From Desulfobacterales bacterium (GTDB lineage Bacteria; Desulfobacterota; Desulfobacteria; Desulfobacterales; RPRI01): a DNA stretch of 5,191 nt. The stretch's first letter is position 1, and every line of letters begins with the position of its first letter. The translations under genes and the position numbers were made by a program. The notes under the pieces were generated by a model. It worked only from the letters and a program-made list of their open reading frames with translations. It was not told the DNA's origin and did no database searches. The DNA lies in contig JAGVOC010000390.1 of assembly GCA_020052975.1 (NCBI GenBank), positions 1 to 5,191 of the forward strand, in the 5' to 3' direction. Positions 1 through 5,094 of the stretch are shown piece after piece.

Positions 1-154
1 ATCGGCAGCTTTTGGAGCATTCATGGGGCTCATTATGGGCAACAATTCCTATTTCGACCATTTTTTTTGATCGTCTTAAACCGTTTTGCAATTGGCTCCA
101 TTGATTAAGTTTAAATGTTTAAGACGTCCCCTAATTTTACACAAAATCAAATAC

Positions 155-174
155 TATATAGAATTTTCTATATA
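155..174. repeat. AT-rich perfect palindrome, possible operator
   Basis: TATATAGAA at 155-163 is followed by TT and its exact reverse complement TTCTATATA at 166-174. A 9+2+9 palindrome has the size and symmetry of a binding site for a dimeric repressor, but A+T-rich DNA produces such symmetry by chance. A weak promoter-like pair (TTGAAC 175-180, TAAAAA near 199-204) lies just downstream. No regulator gene is visible in the window. Confidence 0.35.
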
Positions 175-258
175 TTGAACAAATCGAATAAATATTTGTA
201 AAAATACGCGCAAATAGTATTTCAAAAGAACTGGTCATCTTGATGAGAAATCCAATTT

Positions 259-390
259 GTGGAACAGTATGTGTACGGGCATGAAATTATGCGTTTCTGT
301 ATTTTGATTAATGAAGAATATCCGTTTCGTCCCTTCAAATCCGAGTTTGAAATCTTAATGTTTGATTATCTCAAAAAGGCCCGCCAGTAA
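259..390 (+). CDS. Doubtful 43-residue ORF or gene remnant
   Basis: The frame is open from 247 to the TAA at 388-390. It could start at GTG 259 (43 residues), GTG 271 or ATG 289 (33 residues). The translation is protein-like in composition, with aromatic and charged residues alternating (VEQYVYGHEIMRF, then NEEYPFRPFKSEFE) and an amphipathic lysine-rich end (MFDYLKKARQ). None of the starts has a good Shine-Dalgarno sequence. The stretch sits in otherwise non-coding A+T-rich DNA, 173 bp upstream of the crotonase gene on the same strand. I do not recognise a family. It may be a real small protein, the decayed tail of a longer gene (the frame is closed upstream by TGA at 244-246), or chance. The composition is the only argument for it. 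Confidence 0.2.
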   Translation: MEQYVYGHEIMRFCILINEEYPFRPFKSEFEILMFDYLKKARQ

Positions 391-466
391 AAGCAAAAGT
401 TAATGAGCCGGGGGGCAAGCATAGAACGGATATATTGGATCTAATTAACAAATCCGAACACTGATA

Positions 467-495
467 TTGCAAAGTGATGCCGAATCGGATATCAG
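467..495 (+). promoter_or_regulatory. Weak sigma70-like promoter candidate for the isomerase gene
   Basis: TTGCAA (467-472) and TATCAG (490-495) are separated by 17 bp. Each matches four of six positions of the sigma70 consensus. Initiation near 502 would leave a leader of about 60 nt before the ATG at 564, which has GGGAG at 551-555. Matches this weak are frequent in A+T-rich DNA. Confidence 0.2.
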
Positions 496-563
496 TCGTC
501 AGTATTTCTAAATGCATATATTCGTCTGAGCAGATATAAAAACGAAAACAGGGAGAAAACGGA

Positions 564-1370
564 ATGGATAAAAAAGATCCTTTCAGGATAAAACGGGAAG
601 GCCACATCGTATGGCTGACCTTTAACAGGCCGGAAAAACTGAATGCGATGGATTTTGCTTTTTTCGAAGGAATTGCCGGGCATTTTGAAAAGTTTGACAA
701 AGACCCTGATATCCGCGCAATCATCATCAATGCCGAAGGGAAGAGCTTTACTGCGGGGCTTGATCTCATGGAAACAGGGAGCATTCTTGGGGACGGATCT
801 GCGGGCGCACGTGAGGTTACACGCCGCAAAATACTTGAACTTCAGGATAGCATGAATGTAATAGAAAGGTGTCGCAAGCCGGTGATTGCTGCAGTTCACG
901 GACACTGCATAGGAGGCGGAATTGATCTGCTTTGTGCCTGTGATATCCGCATTGCTTCAAAAGATGCGGTATTCAGCATACGGGAGACAAGAATGGCTAT
1001 AATCGCCGATCTTGGAACCCTTCAGCGGCTTCCCCACATAATCGGGGACGGATGGTTCAGGGAACTTGCGCTCACGGGGCGGGATTTTTCAGCAAAGGAA
1101 GCATTACAGACAGGTTTTATTACAAGGCTTTGTGAAAACCGGGAAGAACTTGAAAGAGAGGCCGGAAATATTGCCTTGAGTATCGCGGAAAATCCGCCAA
1201 TGGCGGTACAGGGAGTTAAGGACGTTATTCTGTTCAGCAGAGACAACGGTGTTTATCCGGGGCTGAAGTATGTTGCTCAGAAAAACTCTGCGGTGCTTCC
1301 GTCGGATGACCTGATAGAGGCTGTCGGCGCTTTCATGGAAAAGAGGAAACCTGTTTTCAAAGGTATGTGA
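564..1370 (+). CDS. Crotonase-family protein, probable delta3,5-delta2,4-dienoyl-CoA isomerase
   Basis: A 268-residue soluble enoyl-CoA hydratase/isomerase superfamily protein. The ATG at 564 has GGGAG at 551-555 with 8 nt spacing. The N-terminal strand and CoA-binding segment contain FNRPEKLNAMD (20-30). The oxyanion-hole segments are SFTAGLDLME (61-70) and HCIGGGIDLLCACD (114-127). Ordinary hydratases carry two catalytic glutamates. This protein instead has Asp121 (GGGID), Glu141 (RETRM) and Asp149 (IADLG), spaced 20 and 8. Rat ECH1 has D176/E196/D204, the same spacing. ADLGTLQRLP (149-157) and the tail around AVQGVKDVILFSRD (214-227) also resemble ECH1. The expected reaction shifts a 3,5-diene to a 2,4-diene in acyl-CoA during beta-oxidation of unsaturated chains, in the cytoplasm. 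The actual substrate is inferred and could be another acyl-CoA. The length is normal for the family and the gene is intact. A truncated repeat begins 3 bp after its stop. Confidence 0.85.
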   Translation: MDKKDPFRIKREGHIVWLTFNRPEKLNAMDFAFFEGIAGHFEKFDKDPDIRAIIINAEGKSFTAGLDLMETGSILGDGSAGAREVTRRKILELQDSMNVIERCRKPVIAAVHGHCIGGGIDLLCACDIRIASKDAVFSIRETRMAIIADLGTLQRLPHIIGDGWFRELALTGRDFSAKEALQTGFITRLCENREELEREAGNIALSIAENPPMAVQGVKDVILFSRDNGVYPGLKYVAQKNSAVLPSDDLIEAVGAFMEKRKPVFKGM

Positions 1371-1373
1371 CGG

Positions 1374-1440
1374 TTCGTGCGCCTTGCATAATGAGCTTTT
1401 TGCTTTGCCGTCTTAAATGTAATTTTTACGAAATCATTAA
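1374..1440. repeat. Truncated right half of the dispersed MITE-like repeat
   Basis: Positions 1374-1413 match 5024-5063 over 40 bp with one difference (G at 1402, T at 5052). After that the similarity continues more loosely: TTTTTACGA at 1423-1431 corresponds to 5074-5082, shifted by one base. Upstream of 1374 nothing matches, so the left half of the element is missing. The copy starts 3 bp after the isomerase stop codon. Its terminal segment has diverged more than the core, suggesting an old, immobile remnant. It fills most of the gap between the isomerase and racemase genes. Confidence 0.85.
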
Positions 1441-1461
1441 GTTTTTTCAAAACAATTGGCC

Positions 1462-1468
1462 GGAGGAG
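1462..1468 (+). promoter_or_regulatory. Ribosome binding site that fixes the racemase-gene start
   Basis: GGAGGAG lies 2 nt before ATG 1471, and its GGAGG core (1462-1466) lies 4 nt before it, a short but workable spacing. An in-frame TTG at 1456 would extend the protein by five residues but would place this site inside the gene. The ATG is therefore preferred. Confidence 0.75.
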
Positions 1469-1470
1469 AA

Positions 1471-2619
1471 ATGATTCCTAAAGGTGCGTTATCCGGAGTA
1501 AAGGTATTGGATATGTCCCGGCTCCTGCCGGGTCCTTATTGTTCCATGATACTTGGTGATCATGGAGCAAGGGTGATTGCGGTTGAGGACAGACGTTTTC
1601 TGGCGGACGGCCTTTTCTTTGATCCTGTGAACAGGAATAAGGAACATATGTCGCTTAATCTGAAGACAGAGGAAGGAAAAGAAATATTCTTCAGGCTGAT
1701 TAAAGATGCCGATGTCTTTATGGAAGGATTCAGACCGGGTGTTGTCAACAAGCTGGGAATAGATTATGAGTCGGTCCGCAAAATTAATCCCGGGATTATA
1801 TACTGCTCAATAACCGGATATGGCCAGACCGGGCCGTACAGGGACAGGGTCGGGCATGATGCTAATTACCTGAGTTTTTCAGGTGTTCTTGATCTGATCG
1901 GAGAACCCGATAAGGCCCCCGCAATTCCGGGTGTCCAGATAGCAGATATAGCCGGCGGAGGAATGAATGCCGCCATCGGGATTCTTCTTGCCCTGTACGC
2001 GCGGGAGAAGACAGGTGAAGGGCAGTATATAGATATATCAATGACTGACGGAATGGTAAGTCTCATGCCTGTCCCTCTGTTTTATCAGGAGATTTCAGGG
2101 CAGATAACAAGGCGTGGAGATGCGTTTTTATCCCACCGCTATGCCTGTTACACCACTTATGAGACCGCCGACGGGCGTTACATTTCAATAGGCGCCGTTG
2201 AAAACCGTTTCTGGAAAAAGCTGTGTGAAATCATGGGGGTTCCGGAATATGCCCCGCTTCAATATAATGAAACCAGGAGGGCTGAATTGATCGATTTTAT
2301 GAGAACGTCCTTTAAGAAAAAGACCCTGGATGAGTGGTCGGTTATCCTTTCATCGGAAGATGTGTGCTGGGGAAAAGTTCAGAATCTGCCCGAGGTCCTT
2401 GAAGATCCGCTTTTTGCTGAAAGAGAGATGGTTATTGAGATGTCAGGAAAGGACGGCAAAAAAAGAAAAACCCTCGGCATTCCCGTCAAGCTCAGCGGAA
2501 CTCCCGGCTCTGTTCGTACACCACCTCCCGGTTTCGGGGAAAATACGGGAGATATACTTCGTGAACTTGGTTATAACGACGAGAAGATAAAGGAGTTCGG
2601 TGAAAAAGGAATAATATGA
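1471..2619 (+). CDS. CaiB/BaiF (family III CoA-transferase) protein, probable alpha-methylacyl-CoA racemase
   Basis: A 382-residue cytoplasmic protein of the CaiB/BaiF fold. LSGVKVLDMSRLLPGPYCS near the N-terminus, FRPGVVNKLGIDY and ITGYGQTGPYRD are family signatures. Members either transfer CoA between acids or epimerise 2-methylacyl-CoA. Numbering from ATG 1471, this protein has His129 (VGHDANY), Asp159 (QIADIAGGG) and Glu244 (GAVENRFW). Mycobacterium tuberculosis racemase MCR uses His126, Asp156 and Glu241, so all three match with a constant offset of +3. Formyl-CoA transferase-type enzymes keep the aspartate but lack the GHD histidine, which favours a racemase (interconversion of 2R and 2S methyl-branched acyl-CoA). 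Automatic annotation would probably say CoA transferase. The preceding dienoyl-CoA isomerase-like gene suggests a shared acyl-CoA degradation role, though a 100-bp gap containing a repeat separates them. The stop codon is buried in the arm of a long inverted repeat. Confidence 0.85.
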   Translation: MIPKGALSGVKVLDMSRLLPGPYCSMILGDHGARVIAVEDRRFLADGLFFDPVNRNKEHMSLNLKTEEGKEIFFRLIKDADVFMEGFRPGVVNKLGIDYESVRKINPGIIYCSITGYGQTGPYRDRVGHDANYLSFSGVLDLIGEPDKAPAIPGVQIADIAGGGMNAAIGILLALYAREKTGEGQYIDISMTDGMVSLMPVPLFYQEISGQITRRGDAFLSHRYACYTTYETADGRYISIGAVENRFWKKLCEIMGVPEYAPLQYNETRRAELIDFMRTSFKKKTLDEWSVILSSEDVCWGKVQNLPEVLEDPLFAEREMVIEMSGKDGKKRKTLGIPVKLSGTPGSVRTPPPGFGENTGDILRELGYNDEKIKEFGEKGII

Positions 2620-2691
2620 GAATACAGGAGTCAGAATCCAGAATACAGAAGAAAAACAATACCATAGTTATTCTGGCTCCTGTATTCTCAT
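2616..2691. repeat. Long inverted repeat overlapping the racemase-gene stop codon
   Basis: Positions 2616-2637 and 2670-2691 are complementary over 22 bp with a single T-G mismatch (2631/2676) that would be a wobble pair in RNA, around a 32-nt loop. The TGA stop (2617-2619) lies in the left arm. A 7-bp imperfect tandem runs out of that arm into the loop (CAGAATC, CAGAATA, CAGAAGA at 2632-2652). In RNA it could terminate transcription or protect the 3' end, but there is no T-tract after it on the plus strand, so it is not a textbook intrinsic terminator. The internal repeats suggest a dispersed repeat element. Confidence 0.8.
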
Positions 2692-2700
2692 GCTTCGTTG

Positions 2701-2765
2701 TGCCCGCGCCGGGCATGGGGGTTAGTCGAAGAAAAGGGCACAAGAAGCCAGGTATTTCACTTGGC
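2701..2765. repeat. Two short hairpins in the convergent gap
   Basis: TGCCCG (2701-2706) pairs with CGGGCA (2710-2715) around a 3-nt loop. GCCAGGT (2747-2753) pairs with ACTTGGC (2759-2765), with one G-T wobble and a 5-nt loop. Neither is followed by a convincing T-run on either strand. Together with the flanking repeats they fill the non-coding space between two converging genes and may be pieces of one composite repeat. Confidence 0.55.
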
Positions 2766-2797
2766 CCCTCGAACCCTTGAACCCTCGAATCCTAAAC
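2766..2797. repeat. 8-bp tandem repeat, about 3.5 units
   Basis: CCCTCGAA (2766-2773), CCCTTGAA (2774-2781) and CCCTCGAA (2782-2789) are followed by the degenerate TCCTAAAC (2790-2797). The units abut directly, with no spacers, so this is a simple tandem repeat and not a CRISPR array. Repeat-number variation between strains would be expected. Confidence 0.75.
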
Positions 2798-2832
2798 AGG
2801 ATCATCAACTAATTTTTATGGATGATCCTGTT
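2795..2832 (-). terminator. Inverted repeat at the nadE 3' end, possible bidirectional terminator
   Basis: AACAGGATCATC (2795-2806) is the exact reverse complement of GATGATCCTGTT (2821-2832), giving a 12-bp stem with a 14-nt A+T-rich loop. The nadE stop codon (2809-2811) lies in the loop, and the right arm is the end of the nadE coding sequence. Its position between convergent genes fits a terminator for either direction. The sequence after the stem is only moderately T-rich on the plus strand and poor on the minus strand, so termination is inferred from structure and place. Confidence 0.5.
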
Positions 2833-4479
2833 ATTATATCTCTGGGCAAGGGGATATCGTCTCCCGTAACCGAAAGCCTTTGTTGTAACTTTAAGGCCGG
2901 GAGCGGCCTGGTGCCGTTTGTATTCATTCCTGTCAACCCTCGATATCACATCTTCCACTATTTCAGGATCAAAGCCTCTGGAAACCAGTTCATCTGCTCC
3001 TTTTAACTCTTCGATATATCCTTTTAATATTGAATCGAGTACCTCATAGGGCGGAAGATCGTCCTGATCGGTTTGATCCGGTTTCAACTCGGCAGAAGGA
3101 GCTTTCTCTATTATGCTTGCCGGAATAATTTCTTTTTCACGGTTTATAAAATGTGCAAGTTCATAAACAAAGGTTTTGGGTATATCCGATATTACGGCAA
3201 GCCCTCCGTTCATATCCCCGTATAGCGTACAATAACCAACGGCAAGTTCAGACTTGTTTCCCGTTGAAAGGAGAATCCGGCCTTCCCTGTTTGACAATGC
3301 CATCAGGATAGTTCCCCTGATCCTTGCCTGTAAATTCTGTTCCGTTATTCCGGGTTCGCTCTCTTTGAAAGAGGGGGCGACAAGCCTGACAAATTCCCCG
3401 AATAAACTATCAATTGGAATCAGTTCAATCCTTATTCCGATATTTTCTGCGAGTTTTTTAGTATCTTCATAATTTTCCTTTGATGTGTATGCAGATGGCA
3501 TGAATACTGTAAGAACATTTTCGGAGCCTAAAGCGCTTGCCGCAATGAAGGCTGTGAGTGCTGAATCTATTCCGCCGCTTAATCCCAGCACTACCTTGGA
3601 AAAACCGCATTTTGTGACGTAATCACGCGTTCCCATAATAAGAGCCTTCAAAACGGATTCACTGTCTGAACCGGATACATGATGCATGTTTTCTTCAAAG
3701 AACCTTCCGGATTTTTCTTCATGATCGTAAAAGATAATATCTTCTTCGAAATCCCTTGCAAGGGCTCTTATTTTACCGTGCCGGTCAAAAGCAGAGCTGG
3801 TCCCGTCAAAAAGGATACTGTCGTTTCCTCCAACCTGATTGGCAAAGATAAAAGCGGCTTTATATTTGCGGGCAATAGCGCTGAACATGTTCCATCTGAA
3901 CTCTTTTTTCCCAATATGAAAAGGGGATGCAGAGATATTAATAATAACGCTTGCCCCGTCCTGTGCCAAAAGGTCGACAGGATCTATATGGTAGATTCTT
4001 TTTTTAAGAATATCCTCGTCATTCCAGGCATCTTCACATATGGTAATCCCTATTTTTACTCCTTTGTAATTACAGGATTTGCATTCTACACCTGCTTCAA
4101 AGTACCTGCTTTCATCAAACACATCATAAGTCGGAAGAAGTCTTTTGTTAACCTTTTGAAGTATCCTTCCGTTTTCAAAAAGAACAGCCGAGTTATAAAG
4201 CGGCTTTCCTTCATCATCAGGATTTTTATCGACGAACCCGCAGATTACACCAATCCCTTTAATTTCATTGATCAGCATTGAAAGGGACGCAAGGTTTTTT
4301 TCGATAAAATCTTGTTTTTCAAGAAGGTCACGGGGAGGATAGCCTGAAACAGCAAGTTCTGAAAAAATAACAAGATCACATGAGGAAGATACGGCTTTAC
4401 CGGCATAATGTCTTATCCGGTTCAAGTTGTATTCGAAATCACCTATTACCGGATTAATCTGTGCAATAGCTATTTTCAT
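2809..4479 (-). CDS. nadE: Glutamine-dependent NAD+ synthetase
   Basis: A 556-residue two-domain enzyme that makes NAD+ from deamido-NAD+, ATP and glutamine, the last step of NAD synthesis in the cytoplasm. The N-terminal nitrilase-type glutaminase domain (about 1-260) carries the Glu/Lys/Cys triad: Glu41 (SELAVSGYPPRD), Lys112 (NKRLLPTYD) and Cys148 (ITICEDAW). The C-terminal synthetase domain (about 275-556) has the PP-loop LSGGIDSA (300-307), STGNKSE (405-411), GDMNGGLAVISDIPKT (421-436), and the closing block EYKRHQAAPGLK to FGYGRRYPLA (519-545). The length and all key residues are normal for the long bacterial form. The ATG at 4479 gives the canonical MKIAIAQINP start. Only a weak GGGAA (4491-4495) lies upstream, 11 nt away. 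It lies 80 bp downstream of a small co-directional gene and may be co-transcribed with it. It converges on the racemase gene. Confidence 0.97.
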   Translation of the reverse strand: MKIAIAQINPVIGDFEYNLNRIRHYAGKAVSSSCDLVIFSELAVSGYPPRDLLEKQDFIEKNLASLSMLINEIKGIGVICGFVDKNPDDEGKPLYNSAVLFENGRILQKVNKRLLPTYDVFDESRYFEAGVECKSCNYKGVKIGITICEDAWNDEDILKKRIYHIDPVDLLAQDGASVIINISASPFHIGKKEFRWNMFSAIARKYKAAFIFANQVGGNDSILFDGTSSAFDRHGKIRALARDFEEDIIFYDHEEKSGRFFEENMHHVSGSDSESVLKALIMGTRDYVTKCGFSKVVLGLSGGIDSALTAFIAASALGSENVLTVFMPSAYTSKENYEDTKKLAENIGIRIELIPIDSLFGEFVRLVAPSFKESEPGITEQNLQARIRGTILMALSNREGRILLSTGNKSELAVGYCTLYGDMNGGLAVISDIPKTFVYELAHFINREKEIIPASIIEKAPSAELKPDQTDQDDLPPYEVLDSILKGYIEELKGADELVSRGFDPEIVEDVISRVDRNEYKRHQAAPGLKVTTKAFGYGRRYPLAQRYNNRIIHKN

Positions 4480-4520
4480 TTCAAATCAACTTCCCAAAAA
4501 TCTCTAATCCGTTCGCATAT

Positions 4521-4539
4521 GACTTTTACGAAGCCATTA
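4521..4539. repeat. Degenerate solo end of the MITE-like repeat
   Basis: GACTTTTACGAAGCCATTA resembles the right terminal repeat at 5071-5090 (GACTTTTTACGAGTCCATCA), with one T missing and a few substitutions. It lies in the 80-bp gap between nadE and the small gene. No internal portion of the element accompanies it, so it is either a solo relic or a chance match. Confidence 0.4.
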
Positions 4540-4559
4540 TTATGTATGAAATTATTTTT

Positions 4560-4814
4560 CTATGCTTTTTCAGTAATAAGGTTTCGAGCAATTTCAATAT
4601 CATAAGCTTTACCAGGATCGAAGTTGCCGCCCTTATATATTCCGGCTGCCTGTTTAATTGCCCCGTGGGGCACCCACCCGTGATCTTCCCAGAGCTTTAA
4701 ATCGTCAGAAGTCCAGAGTCTGAAACAGATTTCTTCACCTGCCTTGCGGACATACATCCGAACTTTTTTGTTCTGAGGAAAAGGATAGTAATATAGACCT
4801 CTTTTATCTTTCAT
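4560..4814 (-). CDS. Small protein of unknown function (84 residues)
   Basis: I do not recognise a family with a known function. The protein is soluble-looking, with no signal peptide or membrane segment. It is rich in aromatic residues and alternates basic and acidic stretches: GLYYYPFPQNKKVRMYVRK, then CFRLWTSDDLKLWEDHGWVP, then a likely helical tail (PGKAYDIEIARNLITEKA). The single Cys30 and lack of HxH or CxxC pairs argue against a metal-binding domain. The composition and good codon structure support a real gene. ATG 4814 is chosen because AAAGG (4822-4826) lies 7 nt upstream. The in-frame ATG at 4886 would add 24 residues of different character (MAESGRGMGLCDPAF) across a GC-rich hairpin and would start almost at the predicted transcription start. 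It lies 80 bp upstream of nadE on the same strand, but nothing indicates a role in NAD synthesis. Confidence 0.7.
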   Translation of the reverse strand: MKDKRGLYYYPFPQNKKVRMYVRKAGEEICFRLWTSDDLKLWEDHGWVPHGAIKQAAGIYKGGNFDPGKAYDIEIARNLITEKA

Positions 4815-4843
4815 ATATAAACCTTTGCATAACACTCCGTTAA

Positions 4844-4875
4844 AGGCCGGGTCGCATAAGCCCATTCCCCGGCCT
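4844..4875 (-). promoter_or_regulatory. GC-rich hairpin in the leader of the small gene
   Basis: AGGCCGGG (4844-4851) pairs perfectly with CCCGGCCT (4868-4875) around a 16-nt loop. The structure ends 29 nt before the chosen ATG at 4814, so it would sit in the transcribed leader. No T-run follows it on the minus strand, so it is unlikely to be an attenuator terminator. It could stabilise the mRNA or be a protein-binding site. Confidence 0.4.
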
Positions 4876-4898
4876 GATTCTGCCAAAGTTGTTTGTAA

Positions 4899-4927
4899 TT
4901 AATAGCAGAAATGCATAATCAGGGCAA
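4899..4927 (-). promoter_or_regulatory. Sigma70-like promoter candidate for the small gene and nadE
   Basis: On the minus strand TTGCCC (4927-4922) and TATTAA (4904-4899) are separated by 17 bp, each with four of six consensus matches. Initiation near 4892 would give a leader of about 77 nt containing the GC-rich hairpin. The end of the MITE-like element (4936) lies only 8 bp upstream of the -35 box, so the insertion could affect this promoter. Confidence 0.3.
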
Positions 4928-4935
4928 AGTATTTT

Positions 4936-5090
4936 TGACGGCTTTGTAAAAAGTCATTCTGCTGTGTTGCGCTTCATCTTTCGTCATTGCAGCGTACCAG
5001 TAAGTACGCTTCATTCCTCAAGATTCGTGCGCCTTGCATAATGAGCTTTTTTCTTTGCCGTCTGACTCTTGACTTTTTACGAGTCCATCA
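4936..5090. mobile_element. MITE-like element, complete copy with terminal inverted repeats
   Basis: A 155-bp non-coding element. The left end TGACGGCTTTGTAAAAAGTC (4936-4955) and the reverse complement of the right end, TGATGGACTCGTAAAAAGTC (5071-5090), agree at 16 of 20 positions, including a perfect inner 10 bp. Inside is a perfect 7-bp hairpin, AGCGTAC (4991-4997) with GTACGCT (5004-5010). The segment 5024-5063 recurs at 1374-1413. TTTT flanks both sides (4932-4935, 5091-5094) and may be a target duplication, but the T-rich context makes that uncertain. It has no transposase ORF, so movement would need one supplied in trans. The ends look like a sequence I associate with Desulfobacterales genomes, from memory and unverified. 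Confidence 0.8.
5004..5010. repeat. Right arm of the internal hairpin of the MITE-like element
   Basis: GTACGCT here is the exact reverse complement of AGCGTAC at 4991-4997, with the 6-nt loop CAGTAA between them. It is the only internal symmetric feature of the element and lies to the left of the segment kept in the truncated copy, so only the complete copy carries it. Confidence 0.6.
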
Positions 5091-5094
5091 TTTT

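Larger units (their letters stand above)
1..563. other. A+T-rich upstream region without a confident gene
   Basis: No convincing gene lies here. At the left edge two plus-strand frames are open without a visible start: one stops at 68-70 and reads as small hydrophobic residues (AAFGAFMGLIMGN), the other stops at 102-104. Either could be the C-terminal end of a gene lying outside the window, and I cannot choose between them. Positions 110-240 are strongly A+T-rich and contain a perfect AT palindrome (155-174). Positions 247-390 hold a short open frame, listed separately. Positions 391-550 form the likely leader of the isomerase gene and contain scattered short complementary words (for example CTGATAT at 461-467 and ATATCAG at 489-495), but no clean terminator. 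The minus-strand frames reaching in from the crotonase gene are shadows. Confidence 0.6.

Noticed and set aside
123..140. GACGTCCCCTAATTTTAC considered as a flank of an IS200/REP-associated transposase
   Set aside because: The resemblance is from memory only. No transposase, paired hairpin or second copy is visible in the window.
371..905. Two overlapping minus-strand open frames across the start of the crotonase gene
   Set aside because: Both are antisense to a well-supported gene and their translations are low in protein-like features.
1456..1470. Upstream TTG start for the racemase-like protein
   Set aside because: It would place the only Shine-Dalgarno sequence (1462-1468) inside the coding region, and the extra five residues are not typical of the family.
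2766..2797. Short repeats considered as a CRISPR array
   Set aside because: The 8-bp units abut with no spacers, and there are no cas genes.
2698..3006. Plus-strand open frame of 102 codons across the convergent gap
   Set aside because: It runs through tandem repeats and hairpins and then antisense to nadE, with no ribosome binding site or family resemblance.
3679..4281. Plus-strand open frame of 200 codons
   Set aside because: It lies fully antisense to nadE, whose catalytic residues are all intact. It has no family resemblance and reads as a reverse-strand shadow.
4815..4886. Longer 108-residue version of the small protein
   Set aside because: The additional N-terminus crosses a GC-rich hairpin, differs in character from the rest and would begin almost at the predicted transcription start. 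ATG 4814 has a better ribosome binding site.
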